From positions 69,902 through 76,057 of the forward strand of contig DPHB01000061.1 of NCBI GenBank assembly GCA_003521845.1: a stretch of 6,156 bases of DNA. Direction: 5' to 3'. Numbering within the stretch: the stretch's first letter is position 1; each line of letters starts with the position of its first letter. The notes under the pieces are model-generated. The model saw only the letters and a program-made list of their open reading frames with translations. It was not told where the DNA came from and searched no databases. The DNA comes from Oceanospirillaceae bacterium. GTDB lineage: Bacteria; Pseudomonadota; Gammaproteobacteria; Pseudomonadales; Balneatricaceae. Shown piece by piece: positions 1 through 6,134 of this stretch. Position numbers and translations under genes: made by a program.

Positions 1-3000
1 AGTTATTCCATTATTGAACAGGGTATGATTTCTCGGCTGATTGAATCACGACCCGAAGAACTACGTGTTTACATTGAGGAAGCTGCCGGCATATCGCGTT
101 ATAAAGAGCGTCGTCGTGAGACGTCTAATCGCATTAATCGTACGCGTGAAAACTTAGAGCGTCTGCAAGATTTACGCGACGAGCTGGGGCGGCAGTTAGA
201 AACCTTAAAACGACAAGCGGCAGCCGCCGAGCAGTACACCCAGTTTAAGCAAGAAGAGCGCACTCACAAATCCCAGTTAGCTGCTGTACAGTGGCGTAAT
301 TTGCGCGAAAAACTCATGGATCAGCGCATTGGCATGGGGCGTATCCAGGATGAAATTAACCTGCACCGCAGTGAACAGAATACACGGCTGGCACAATTGG
401 ATGTGCAAAAGGACGAGCTTGCCGTTGAACAGGAGAGTTTTGCCGAACGCCAAGGTGAGTATTATCGTCTCGGGGCCGATATCGCGCGCCTCGAACAAAC
501 CATTCAACATCAGCGTCAGCAAGAACAACAATGGCAAACTGATTACGCTGAAGCGCAACGCCAGTTGGAGCGTATTGCTGAGGTTATTAGTAACGATAGC
601 CGCGAACTAGAGCACCTGCAGCAACAAGAAGATCAGTTGGCACCGGACATAGAAATAGCACAAGAGCAGCTACTCGAAGCCGAGCTGGTATTGCAGGCTA
701 GCGAAGACGCGAAGCAGCAGTGGCAGCAAGAATGGGACCAGCAGGCTAGTGAACAATCTGAACTGCAGCGTCAGTCCGATGTTACAAAGACCAATTTGCA
801 GCATCATAGTCAGCGCTTTGAACAGCTAGGCCAAGAGCTGCAACGCTTGCGTGCGGAACGTGAAGAGCTAATGCAAGGAGAAGACAATAATGAAGTTGAG
901 TTGTTGCGAGAGCAGGTGGCTGAAGCCGAACTTGATGCCGAAACTCAGCACCAACAGCTCAGTGATTTAGAAGCCCGGCAACAACAGCTACGCAGTGATG
1001 AGCATGCTAGTCAGAGCGCTCTGGATGACGTCAAGGGCGAGTTAAACCAGGTTAAGGGGCAGGTAGCGTCGTTACAATTGTTGCTGGATGAAGCGCAGCT
1101 GGTAGCACAAGAGTGTCCGCAAGACTGGTTACAAACTGATCAAGCTAGTTTGCTACAAAGTCTCAAGGTGGATAAAGGCTGGGAGTCGGCGGTGGAGCAA
1201 GTGCTGGGCGATTGGCTCAATGCTCCCTTTGTCAAAGGCCATGTCTTAGAGCAAGAAGGTTTGTTGTTGGATAGCCCTGGCTTGGCTTTGTTGCATGGCC
1301 AAACAACACAAGATAGTTTGCCTGGTAGCTTGTTACAAAAGGTTGCCAGTAACAGTGATGTGGTGGGCTTACTTGGCCAGGTGGTGGTGGCAGAGTCGCT
1401 GACCGATGCCAAGCAAAAGCTGGCCAAATTACCTGCCTATGCTAGTGTTATTCTGGCCAGTGGTCTTTGGTTTGGGCAGGGCTGGGTGCGCACCGCTAAA
1501 ACTGCCCAAGCGGATGCTGGTAGCGGTATGTTGGAGCGCCAACAGCAGTTAACGGCACAGCAGCAAAGCCTACGCCTGTTGCAGCAACAGCAAGATGAGT
1601 TGAGCGCCACCCTTGATAGCCAGCGAGCCAATGCCGAAGCCGTACAGCAGCAATGGTCACAACAGCGTCAGCTAGCCCAGGACGCACAGCGTGGTCAGCA
1701 GCAGATGCAACAGCAATTGGCTTTACGAGAACAACAGCAACAGCAAGAAAAGCAGCAGTACGAACGGGTGCAACAAAGAGTACAAGAGCAAAAGTTAGTG
1801 CACCAGGAGCTAGCTGAAACTATTGCCGAGCTCGCCATGCAGCAGCACGAGTTGGATGACGCTCTGCAGGCAAGCCAGTCACTGCAACCAGGCTTGCAGC
1901 AACAAAAAGATCAAATTCAAAACCAGCTACAACAACACCGTCAATTGCATGCCCAGGTGCAGCAACAAGTCATTCAACTACAAGCCCGCGTATCTAGCGT
2001 GGCGGCACAAAAGCAAAGCTTAAGCCGTTCCTTAGAACGCTTGCGCGAGCAAGACTTAGAATGGCAGCAGCGCAAAGAAGATATTCTTGAGCGTGGTCAG
2101 GAGCAGGGGCAAGACCCAGCACCGGAAATGCAGCAGCAGCTTGAAGGGCTGGTGGAGCAGCGCATGGTGGCTGAATTGGCGATGAACGAAAAACGTCAGA
2201 TAATGACTGACCTAGAAACCAGTATTCGTGAACTTGAACAGCAGCAGTTGCGGCAAGAACAAGACATTGCTCAACGTGAGCAGATGTTGCAAGATCAGCG
2301 TTTGGTCGAGCGCGAAATTCAAGTGACAGCCGATAATATTAAGCAACAAATGGCGGCGCAAAATATTTTGCTAGAAAAGCTAGCTGATCTATTACCAGAA
2401 GAAGCCGAAGAGGGTACCCTGGGGCGTTTGCTTGAGCAGGTGCAAAATCGTATTAAGCGATTGGGGGCTATTAACCTCATGGCTATCGAAGAGTACAAAG
2501 AACAGCAAGAGCGCAAGATCTTCTTAGATGAGCAGCATGAAGAGTTGATCTCCGCGCTAGACAGCTTAGAAGAGGCGATTCGTAAGATCGACCGTGAAAC
2601 CCGCAGCCGTTTTAAAGCTACCTTTGAAACCGTCAATGCTAGCCTACAAGAATTGTTTCCCAAGGTGTTTGGCGGGGGTCGGGCCACTTTGGAATTGACC
2701 GATGACGATTTATTGTCGACCGGTGTGACCATCATGGCACAGCCGCCGGGCAAGCGTAACAGCAGTATCCATCTACTGTCAGGTGGTGAAAAGGCCCTGA
2801 CGGCCATTGCCTTGGTGTTTTCTATCTTCCAGCTTAATCCATCACCTTTTTGTATGTTGGATGAAGTGGATGCGCCCTTGGATGATGCCAACGTAGAGCG
2901 TTATGCGCGCTTGGTGCGAGAAATGTCTGATAAGGTGCAGTTTATTTATATATCCCACAACAAGATCGCCATGGAAATGGCTACCCAACTGCTAGGTGTG

Positions 3001-3081
3001 ACCATGCAGGAGTCGGGAGTTTCGCGCTTGGTGACCGTGGATATAGAAGAAGCTGTCAATATGACGCAAGAGTTGGTTTAG
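1..3081 (+). CDS. smc: Chromosome segregation ATPase SMC, 5'-truncated by the window edge
   Basis: SMC is the ATPase of the bacterial condensin complex (with ScpA/ScpB); it entraps and compacts DNA on the nucleoid so that sister chromosomes separate. The reading frame is open from base 1 (SYSIIEQGMISRLIE), so the ATG at 25 is internal. About 145 N-terminal residues, including Walker A, are missing; the visible ~1026 residues fit a full length near 1170. Residue numbers are from base 1. Residues 21-40 carry the conserved EEAAGISRYKERRRE segment that closes the N-terminal head. Then come a long Gln-rich coiled coil, a hinge at about 375-505 (GWESAVEQVLGDWL), the returning coil, and the C-terminal head. 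The head shows the ABC signature LSGGEKA (2776-2796), Walker B CMLDEVDAPLDD (2851-2886; catalytic Glu codon 2863) and the switch His in YISHNK (codon 2956). The gene looks intact to its TAG stop. MukB is excluded because it lacks this hinge and these motifs. Confidence 0.98.
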   Translation, partial: SYSIIEQGMISRLIESRPEELRVYIEEAAGISRYKERRRETSNRINRTRENLERLQDLRDELGRQLETLKRQAAAAEQYTQFKQEERTHKSQLAAVQWRNLREKLMDQRIGMGRIQDEINLHRSEQNTRLAQLDVQKDELAVEQESFAERQGEYYRLGADIARLEQTIQHQRQQEQQWQTDYAEAQRQLERIAEVISNDSRELEHLQQQEDQLAPDIEIAQEQLLEAELVLQASEDAKQQWQQEWDQQASEQSELQRQSDVTKTNLQHHSQRFEQLGQELQRLRAEREELMQGEDNNEVELLREQVAEAELDAETQHQQLSDLEARQQQLRSDEHASQSALDDVKGELNQVKGQVASLQLLLDEAQLVAQECPQDWLQTDQASLLQSLKVDKGWESAVEQVLGDWLNAPFVKGHVLEQEGLLLDSPGLALLHGQTTQDSLPGSLLQKVASNSDVVGLLGQVVVAESLTDAKQKLAKLPAYASVILASGLWFGQGWVRTAKTAQADAGSGMLERQQQLTAQQQSLRLLQQQQDELSATLDSQRANAEAVQQQWSQQRQLAQDAQRGQQQMQQQLALREQQQQQEKQQYERVQQRVQEQKLVHQELAETIAELAMQQHELDDALQASQSLQPGLQQQKDQIQNQLQQHRQLHAQVQQQVIQLQARVSSVAAQKQSLSRSLERLREQDLEWQQRKEDILERGQEQGQDPAPEMQQQLEGLVEQRMVAELAMNEKRQIMTDLETSIRELEQQQLRQEQDIAQREQMLQDQRLVEREIQVTADNIKQQMAAQNILLEKLADLLPEEAEEGTLGRLLEQVQNRIKRLGAINLMAIEEYKEQQERKIFLDEQHEELISALDSLEEAIRKIDRETRSRFKATFETVNASLQELFPKVFGGGRATLELTDDDLLSTGVTIMAQPPGKRNSSIHLLSGGEKALTAIALVFSIFQLNPSPFCMLDEVDAPLDDANVERYARLVREMSDKVQFIYISHNKIAMEMATQLLGVTMQESGVSRLVTVDIEEAVNMTQELV

Positions 3082-3111
3082 TTTTAATAGCTCAGGGTAT
3101 CCGTTAGGGTA

Positions 3112-3127
3112 TATTAATTTATTAATA
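3112..3127. repeat. Perfect 16-bp AT palindrome after smc
   Basis: TATTAAT and ATTAATA (7-bp arms) are separated by TT, starting 30 bp after the smc stop. The symmetry is perfect but ends at the flanking bases (A and G). It could be a binding site for a dimeric regulator. It could also be chance in AT-rich DNA, and no adjacent promoter decides between the two. Confidence 0.45.
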
Positions 3128-3193
3128 GCCAAAGTTGTTTTTCTCTTAACAAAATACACCGTATCTTTTTCTGGTATTAAATATTCCTGCGCA

Positions 3194-3225
3194 ACTGGGT
3201 GATAAATACCCTTGCCCAGTCTTTT
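3194..3225 (+). terminator. Weak candidate intrinsic terminator of smc
   Basis: ACTGGG (3194-3199) pairs with CCCAGT (3215-3220). Two G-U pairs and one A-U can extend the stem to about 9 bp around a 9-nt loop, and CTTTTC follows. It is the best hairpin-plus-U candidate downstream of smc, but the U-tract is short and interrupted and it lies about 110 nt after the stop. Termination here would be partial at best; read-through into zipA cannot be excluded. Confidence 0.35.
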
Positions 3226-3450
3226 CGATAAACTGCACAGGCATTACTTGCTCCTCCTGCTGCAGCCACCGTGGTTAGGATTACATTGCAGAACCCTAAA
3301 CTATAAAAGTCAATTAAATGAGTTGTTGTGAGTAGTTTAAAAATACATAATTAACAAAATAAGTTATTAAATATTTTTATTAAAATGGTTTTTATAAAAT
3401 AGTATAAAAGGGGTTTCGTTATTTGCTGAATGTGGGTATAGTGATCCCAT

Positions 3451-3466
3451 TGCTATAATTCCATGC
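3451..3466 (+). promoter_or_regulatory. Extended -10 promoter for zipA
   Basis: TGCTATAAT at 3451-3459 is an exact match to the sigma-70 extended -10 (TGnTATAAT). Transcription would start near 3466 and give a leader of about 78 nt before the zipA ATG. No good -35 sits at 17-18 bp (3431-3436 reads TGTGGG), which is tolerated for extended -10 promoters. The upstream 3341-3410 block is extremely AT-rich and could help as an UP-like element. Weaker -10-like hexamers (TATAAA at 3403, TATAGT at 3437) are also present. The call rests on motif match and position only. Confidence 0.6.
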
Positions 3467-3543
3467 TATATATGGGCCTGCTTTGAACTACTGTGCTGGT
3501 AGCCTCAAGCTTGTAAACAACGACAAATGCATGTGGCTTACCT

Positions 3544-5193
3544 ATGACATTGACGCACTGGTTTCTTCTATTTGGTGGTTTGACCATCATCGCCATTACC
3601 ATCGACGGCGTACGCCGCATGGTTTCACGCCCTTCCACGCTTGCTATCGACATTGATGAAACGCTGCAAAACCTACCTACCGACGAATTTCGTGCCGAAC
3701 TACCTAATGGTGGCGCACGGGTTGTGGGTCAGGCTGCTGCTGTCGCGCTGGGTGAGGCTAGCGTAGCGTCAACGGTTGTTGCGGCAAGTGTTGCGCCAGT
3801 TGTTGTTGAACAAGCTACCCGGGTAGAAGAAAGCGTTGCAGAAGTGGCCGTGATGGCTATAACCGAAGACGTTGTTGCTGACGAGGTGGGTGCAACAGGC
3901 TTGGATCTAGAGCTTAATGAGCAAGCAGAATTGAGCGTTGAAGAATTTGATATTGCCTTAGAAGAGCCTGAAGTAGAGCACTTGTCTACTGATCAGGACG
4001 AGGCATTGGTTGCTGAGCTGACTGTTGCTGCCACGCATGTAGAAAGTGAGCAAACCCTAGATCTTGAAATGGCCGCTGAAGAAATTGTTGCAGCTGAGCT
4101 GGATGATGCTGTTGAAGTTGATATCGAAATCGCGCCAGAACTTGCAGTTGAGCTCGTAGTAGAAGCAGATATTGCCGCACAAGACGTGGCGCCCGAATTT
4201 GATCTTCAAGCACCACAAGAAAATCAGTTAGAAGTACCGGATGATGGTGAGAATTCATTGGTAGCCGTGTTTGATCCAACGCGCCCGGTGCATGAAACTG
4301 TTGAATCTCACAAGATGGTTCAAAGTGATATGTTTGCTGATGCCGACACCACTGAAATGGCAACCGAAGAAGCCATGGGTGAGTGGCAAGAATACGCTGA
4401 ACTTGAAGACGACATTAGCCTACCCGCGACACAGTCAGTCACTGCAGCAGAAGCGACCCTGCAGGTTGAACCTGACTTGACCGATGATGTGGCTTTGACG
4501 GCTGCGGCACCCGGTGTGGAATTAGCAGTGCGTGAGGTCAGCCAGGCCGAAGTCGTGGCGGATGATATTTTACTAACCGACACGGGTTTAGATGAAGTTG
4601 ATAGCCAGGCTGACACCTTGGGTGCGCGTTTGGCCAAGGTGACGTCCTTTTCCTTCGGTAAGAAATTGTTAGAAAATCGTCGTAAGCAAATCGAAGAAGC
4701 GGAAGCTTTGGAAGTATTGACCCAAGCAGAAGGTTCCGTGGTCGCCAACGTAGAGCAGATTTTGACAATCATTGTTGCCGCTAAGGATGTACAAGGCTTT
4801 TACGGTAACAATTTGCAGGGCTTGGTCGAGGCCTGTGGCATGGTGCATGGCAGTATGGATTTGTTCCATCGTCATGAAGACGGCTTAACCGCAGGTGAAA
4901 CTCAGTTTAGTATGGCCAATATGACCCAGTCGGGTGCTTTTGATATGGACACTATGGCCAATGTGCATACGGCTGGTGTGGTCTTCTTTATGACCTTGCC
5001 AAGCGCTAATGACAGTATTCGCGCGTTTGACTACATGGTAGAAACAGCGCAATGTTTAGCCAATAACCTAGGTGGCGAACTGTACGACGAAAACCGCAGT
5101 GTGCTACGTGCGCAAACCGTTGAGCACTATCGTCAACGTATTCGTGAATTTGAGCGTCAGCGCCTTGCGCGCCGCGCTCATGGTGCTAACTAG
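3544..5193 (+). CDS. zipA: Cell division protein ZipA with a long acidic linker
   Basis: ZipA is an inner-membrane, N-out protein that tethers FtsZ protofilaments to the membrane and is needed for Z-ring assembly in gammaproteobacteria. Residues 5-23 (HWFLLFGGLTIIAITIDGV) form the single N-terminal membrane anchor, followed by RRM, as in other ZipA proteins. The conserved juxtamembrane part (LQNLPTDEF to ARVVG) ends near residue 62. Residues ~65-355 are a low-complexity Glu/Asp/Ala/Val linker. A basic helical stretch lies at ~360-385 (GKKLLENRRKQIEE). The FtsZ-binding C-terminal domain spans ~403-535, with MDLFHRHED (438-446), FSMANM and GVVFFMTLPS as family landmarks. At 549 aa it is far longer than E. 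coli ZipA (328 aa), the excess being linker. ATG 3544 is the first start after an in-frame TAA at 3514; there is no clear Shine-Dalgarno sequence before it. ligA does not follow. Confidence 0.96.
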   Translation: MTLTHWFLLFGGLTIIAITIDGVRRMVSRPSTLAIDIDETLQNLPTDEFRAELPNGGARVVGQAAAVALGEASVASTVVAASVAPVVVEQATRVEESVAEVAVMAITEDVVADEVGATGLDLELNEQAELSVEEFDIALEEPEVEHLSTDQDEALVAELTVAATHVESEQTLDLEMAAEEIVAAELDDAVEVDIEIAPELAVELVVEADIAAQDVAPEFDLQAPQENQLEVPDDGENSLVAVFDPTRPVHETVESHKMVQSDMFADADTTEMATEEAMGEWQEYAELEDDISLPATQSVTAAEATLQVEPDLTDDVALTAAAPGVELAVREVSQAEVVADDILLTDTGLDEVDSQADTLGARLAKVTSFSFGKKLLENRRKQIEEAEALEVLTQAEGSVVANVEQILTIIVAAKDVQGFYGNNLQGLVEACGMVHGSMDLFHRHEDGLTAGETQFSMANMTQSGAFDMDTMANVHTAGVVFFMTLPSANDSIRAFDYMVETAQCLANNLGGELYDENRSVLRAQTVEHYRQRIREFERQRLARRAHGAN

Positions 5194-5255
5194 TCACCCA
5201 ATCAATCATCTTAATGCCTCACACACCAACCACACCCTGGCGTAACACGCTGCAA

Positions 5256-5303
5256 GGGACAGGCACTTTTTACCCGCTACGCGGTTAAAATAGAGCCAGT
5301 CCC
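5256..5303 (+). repeat. REP-like unit, left copy
   Basis: GGGACAGGC (5256-5264) pairs with GCCAGTCCC (5295-5303) across a single A/A mismatch, giving an imperfect palindrome as in classical REPs. A second, inner hairpin is CCGC-TAC-GCGG (5274-5284). The inner stem differs in sequence from that of the right copy although both can fold, which suggests the structure is kept. Confidence 0.75.
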
Positions 5304-5338
5304 TATACCTCAGCACCTCAGCGGGGACTGGCTTTTTT
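5294..5338 (+). terminator. Intrinsic terminator of zipA formed by the inner REP arms
   Basis: AGCCAGTCCC (5294-5303) pairs perfectly with GGGACTGGCT (5324-5333) across a 20-nt loop, and the stem runs straight into six T (5333-5338). On the plus strand this is a convincing Rho-independent terminator about 100 nt after the zipA stop. On the minus strand the same stem is followed by a less regular T-rich stretch (CTATTTTA), so it may also reduce read-through from the arsC-DUF2069 unit. Confidence 0.7.
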
Positions 5339-5360
5339 GCGCAGCAAAAGTGCCTGTCCC
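5324..5360 (-). repeat. REP-like unit, right copy
   Basis: Read on the minus strand, the unit again starts GGGACAGGCAC and ends GCCAGTCCC, with the same A/A mismatch in the outer stem. Its inner hairpin is TTTTGC-TGC-GCAAAA (plus-strand 5335-5349). The unit is 37 bp against 48 bp for the left copy, the difference lying in the central part. Confidence 0.75.
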
Positions 5361-5362
5361 TT

Positions 5363-5385
5363 AAAAGTCCTGTGTCCCCTTAAAA
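5363..5385 (-). repeat. Degenerate extra arm of the same repeat
   Basis: Immediately after the right REP unit, AAAAGTCCTGTGTCCCCTT (plus strand 5363-5381) resembles the unit's arm AAAAGTGCCTGTCCCTT with small insertions and a deletion. It is best read as a decayed tandem fragment; it ends only a few bases from the DUF2069 stop codon. Confidence 0.45.
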
Positions 5386-5388
5386 TGC

Positions 5389-5763
5389 CTATGCTTTGCG
5401 TTTCTTACGCTTCGGCGGTGGGCCATTGATGGCGCGGTTGTGCCAGCGAATATGCGTCATGGCACTAGTGAACAAGCTCACAATCAGTGCCATGCTAAGC
5501 CAGCTTTGCGGTGTCCACATGACCACGGCAAGGGTAAAGTAAATCAATAGCACAAAGCACATAAAGGCTAGGGCGCGGCGATTTTCACGCATGACACCTG
5601 GTGCAAAACCGATCAAAGGCAAAGCGGTAACACCAATGATCAAGAAAGGTGAGACGCCTTGGGTGGGATAGATAAAAGGGCTCAGGCAAAAATAACCAAT
5701 GAGGCCCCAGTAACTGCCGACACTAACGATACGTGAATAACGGCGTTTTTGTGAATATTCCAT
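5389..5763 (-). CDS. DUF2069 family inner-membrane protein
   Basis: This is a 124-aa protein with four hydrophobic segments at about residues 12-31 (VSVGSYWGLIGYFCLSPFIY), 36-55, 65-83 (ALAFMCFVLLIYFTLAVVMW region) and 87-104. It has a short basic N-terminus (QKRRYSR) and a strongly basic proline-started tail (PPPKRKKRKA). Length, the four-segment layout and the placement behind an ArsC-family gene fit DUF2069, a small gammaproteobacterial membrane family with no established function. The start ATG lies 2 bp after the arsC TAA, so translation is probably coupled to arsC; only a weak GGAAA lies upstream. In Pseudomonas-type genomes wrbA usually accompanies this pair; it is not between them here. 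The family call is from recall of sequence style and context and should be confirmed by profile search. No function is inferred. Confidence 0.85.
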   Translation of the reverse strand: MEYSQKRRYSRIVSVGSYWGLIGYFCLSPFIYPTQGVSPFLIIGVTALPLIGFAPGVMRENRRALAFMCFVLLIYFTLAVVMWTPQSWLSMALIVSLFTSAMTHIRWHNRAINGPPPKRKKRKA

Positions 5764-5765
5764 GT

Positions 5766-6116
5766 TTATAGAATTTCCAATACTTGCTCTGGTGGGCGAC
5801 CGATGCGGGCCTTGTCATTGTTGATGACAATAGGTCGTTCAATCAGCTTAGGTGTAGCGACCATGGCAGCAATCAGGTCATCAGAAGATAGGGCGTCATT
5901 GCTGAGGTTGCCTTCTTTGTAGGCGTCTTCGCCTTTGCGCATAAGCTCGCGTGGGCTGCTCATACCAAGCATGCTCAGTAGTTCGCTAATTTCTGCGGCG
6001 CTAGGGCCGTCTTCTAGATAAAGGCGTACTTCCGGTATGACGCCGTGTTCTTCTAGCAAGGCTAGGGCGGTACGCGACTTAGAGCAGCGCGGGTTGTGAT
6101 AGATACTAACGCTCAT
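5766..6116 (-). CDS. arsC: ArsC/YfgD-family (glutaredoxin-dependent type) reductase
   Basis: This 116-aa cytoplasmic thioredoxin-fold protein belongs to the ArsC/Spx superfamily. The active-site loop HNPRCSKSR places the catalytic Cys at residue 11. The three arginines that bind oxyanion in E. coli ArsC are matched by R60 (ELMRK), R94 (LIERPIV) and R107 (GRPPEQVLEIL). Classical ArsC reduces arsenate to arsenite using glutathione and glutaredoxin. The sequence is closer to E. coli YfgD (HNPRCSKSR, ARIGRPPEQVLEIL ending) than to plasmid ArsC: it ends at the EIL motif and lacks the ~20-residue C-terminal tail. YfgD-type proteins are housekeeping members whose true substrate is uncertain, and no arsB, arsR or acr3 is nearby, so arsenate resistance should not be assumed. 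It is first in a two-gene minus-strand unit with DUF2069. The ribosome site is weak (GAGAAT about 8 nt from ATG). Confidence 0.93.
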   Translation of the reverse strand: MSVSIYHNPRCSKSRTALALLEEHGVIPEVRLYLEDGPSAAEISELLSMLGMSSPRELMRKGEDAYKEGNLSNDALSSDDLIAAMVATPKLIERPIVINNDKARIGRPPEQVLEIL

Positions 6117-6134
6117 AATGGTATTCTCAATGTC

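Larger units (their letters stand above)
3082..3543. other. Gene-free, AT-rich smc-zipA intergenic region
   Basis: This 462-bp stretch contains no ORF above a few codons on the plus strand and no tRNA-like or rRNA-like fold that I recognise. Its first part holds a direct repeat AGGGTAT (3094-3100 and 3106-3112), an AT palindrome (3112-3127) and a weak terminator-like hairpin (3194-3225). The segment 3341-3410 is almost wholly A/T with several A- and T-tracts, and it lies just upstream of a consensus extended -10 (3451-3459). The layout suggests an AT-rich upstream promoter region (UP-element-like or bound by a nucleoid protein), but that role is inferred from composition and position only. 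The length and the internal promoter argue that zipA is not simply cotranscribed with smc. Confidence 0.7.
5254..5362. repeat. Pair of inverted REP-like units (BIME-like) between zipA and DUF2069
   Basis: The outer arms AAGGGACAGGCACTTTT (5254-5270) and its complement (5346-5362) are a perfect 17-bp inverted repeat. The inner arms AGCCAGTCCC (5294-5303) and GGGACTGGCT (5324-5333) are a perfect 10-bp inverted repeat. The element is thus two copies of one unit facing each other across a 20-bp spacer. This is the architecture of bacterial interspersed mosaic elements built from REP sequences. REPs are spread by REP-associated tyrosine transposases (RAYTs) acting in trans; none is encoded in this window. 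The position between convergent gene ends is typical for REPs. Confidence 0.8.

Noticed and set aside
1675..1760. CAG/CAA-rich run considered as a microsatellite or CRISPR-like repeat
   Set aside because: It has no constant unit or spacers and stays in frame as Gln codons of a coiled coil.
2319..2891. 190-codon open frame on the minus strand inside smc
   Set aside because: It lies wholly opposite the conserved SMC C-terminal head; its product is Ser-rich low-complexity without a recognisable motif, as expected for an antisense shadow.
3225..3300. GC-richer island between smc and zipA considered as a tRNA or small RNA remnant
   Set aside because: No cloverleaf, TPsiC-like motif or promoter/terminator pair could be assembled.
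3453..3653. 66-codon minus-strand frame across the zipA start
   Set aside because: It overlaps the conserved ZipA membrane anchor, and its product resembles no family I know.
3986..4363. 125-codon minus-strand frame rich in Gln and His
   Set aside because: It is the antisense of the acidic, repetitive ZipA linker; composition bias explains the open frame.
4320..4772. 150-codon minus-strand frame rich in Ser, Ala and Thr
   Set aside because: It is antisense of the ZipA linker with no motif or ribosome site; a compositional artefact.
5766..6116. Arsenic resistance operon
   Set aside because: Only a YfgD-type member is present; no arsR, arsB, acr3 or arsH lies in the window, so resistance is not supported.
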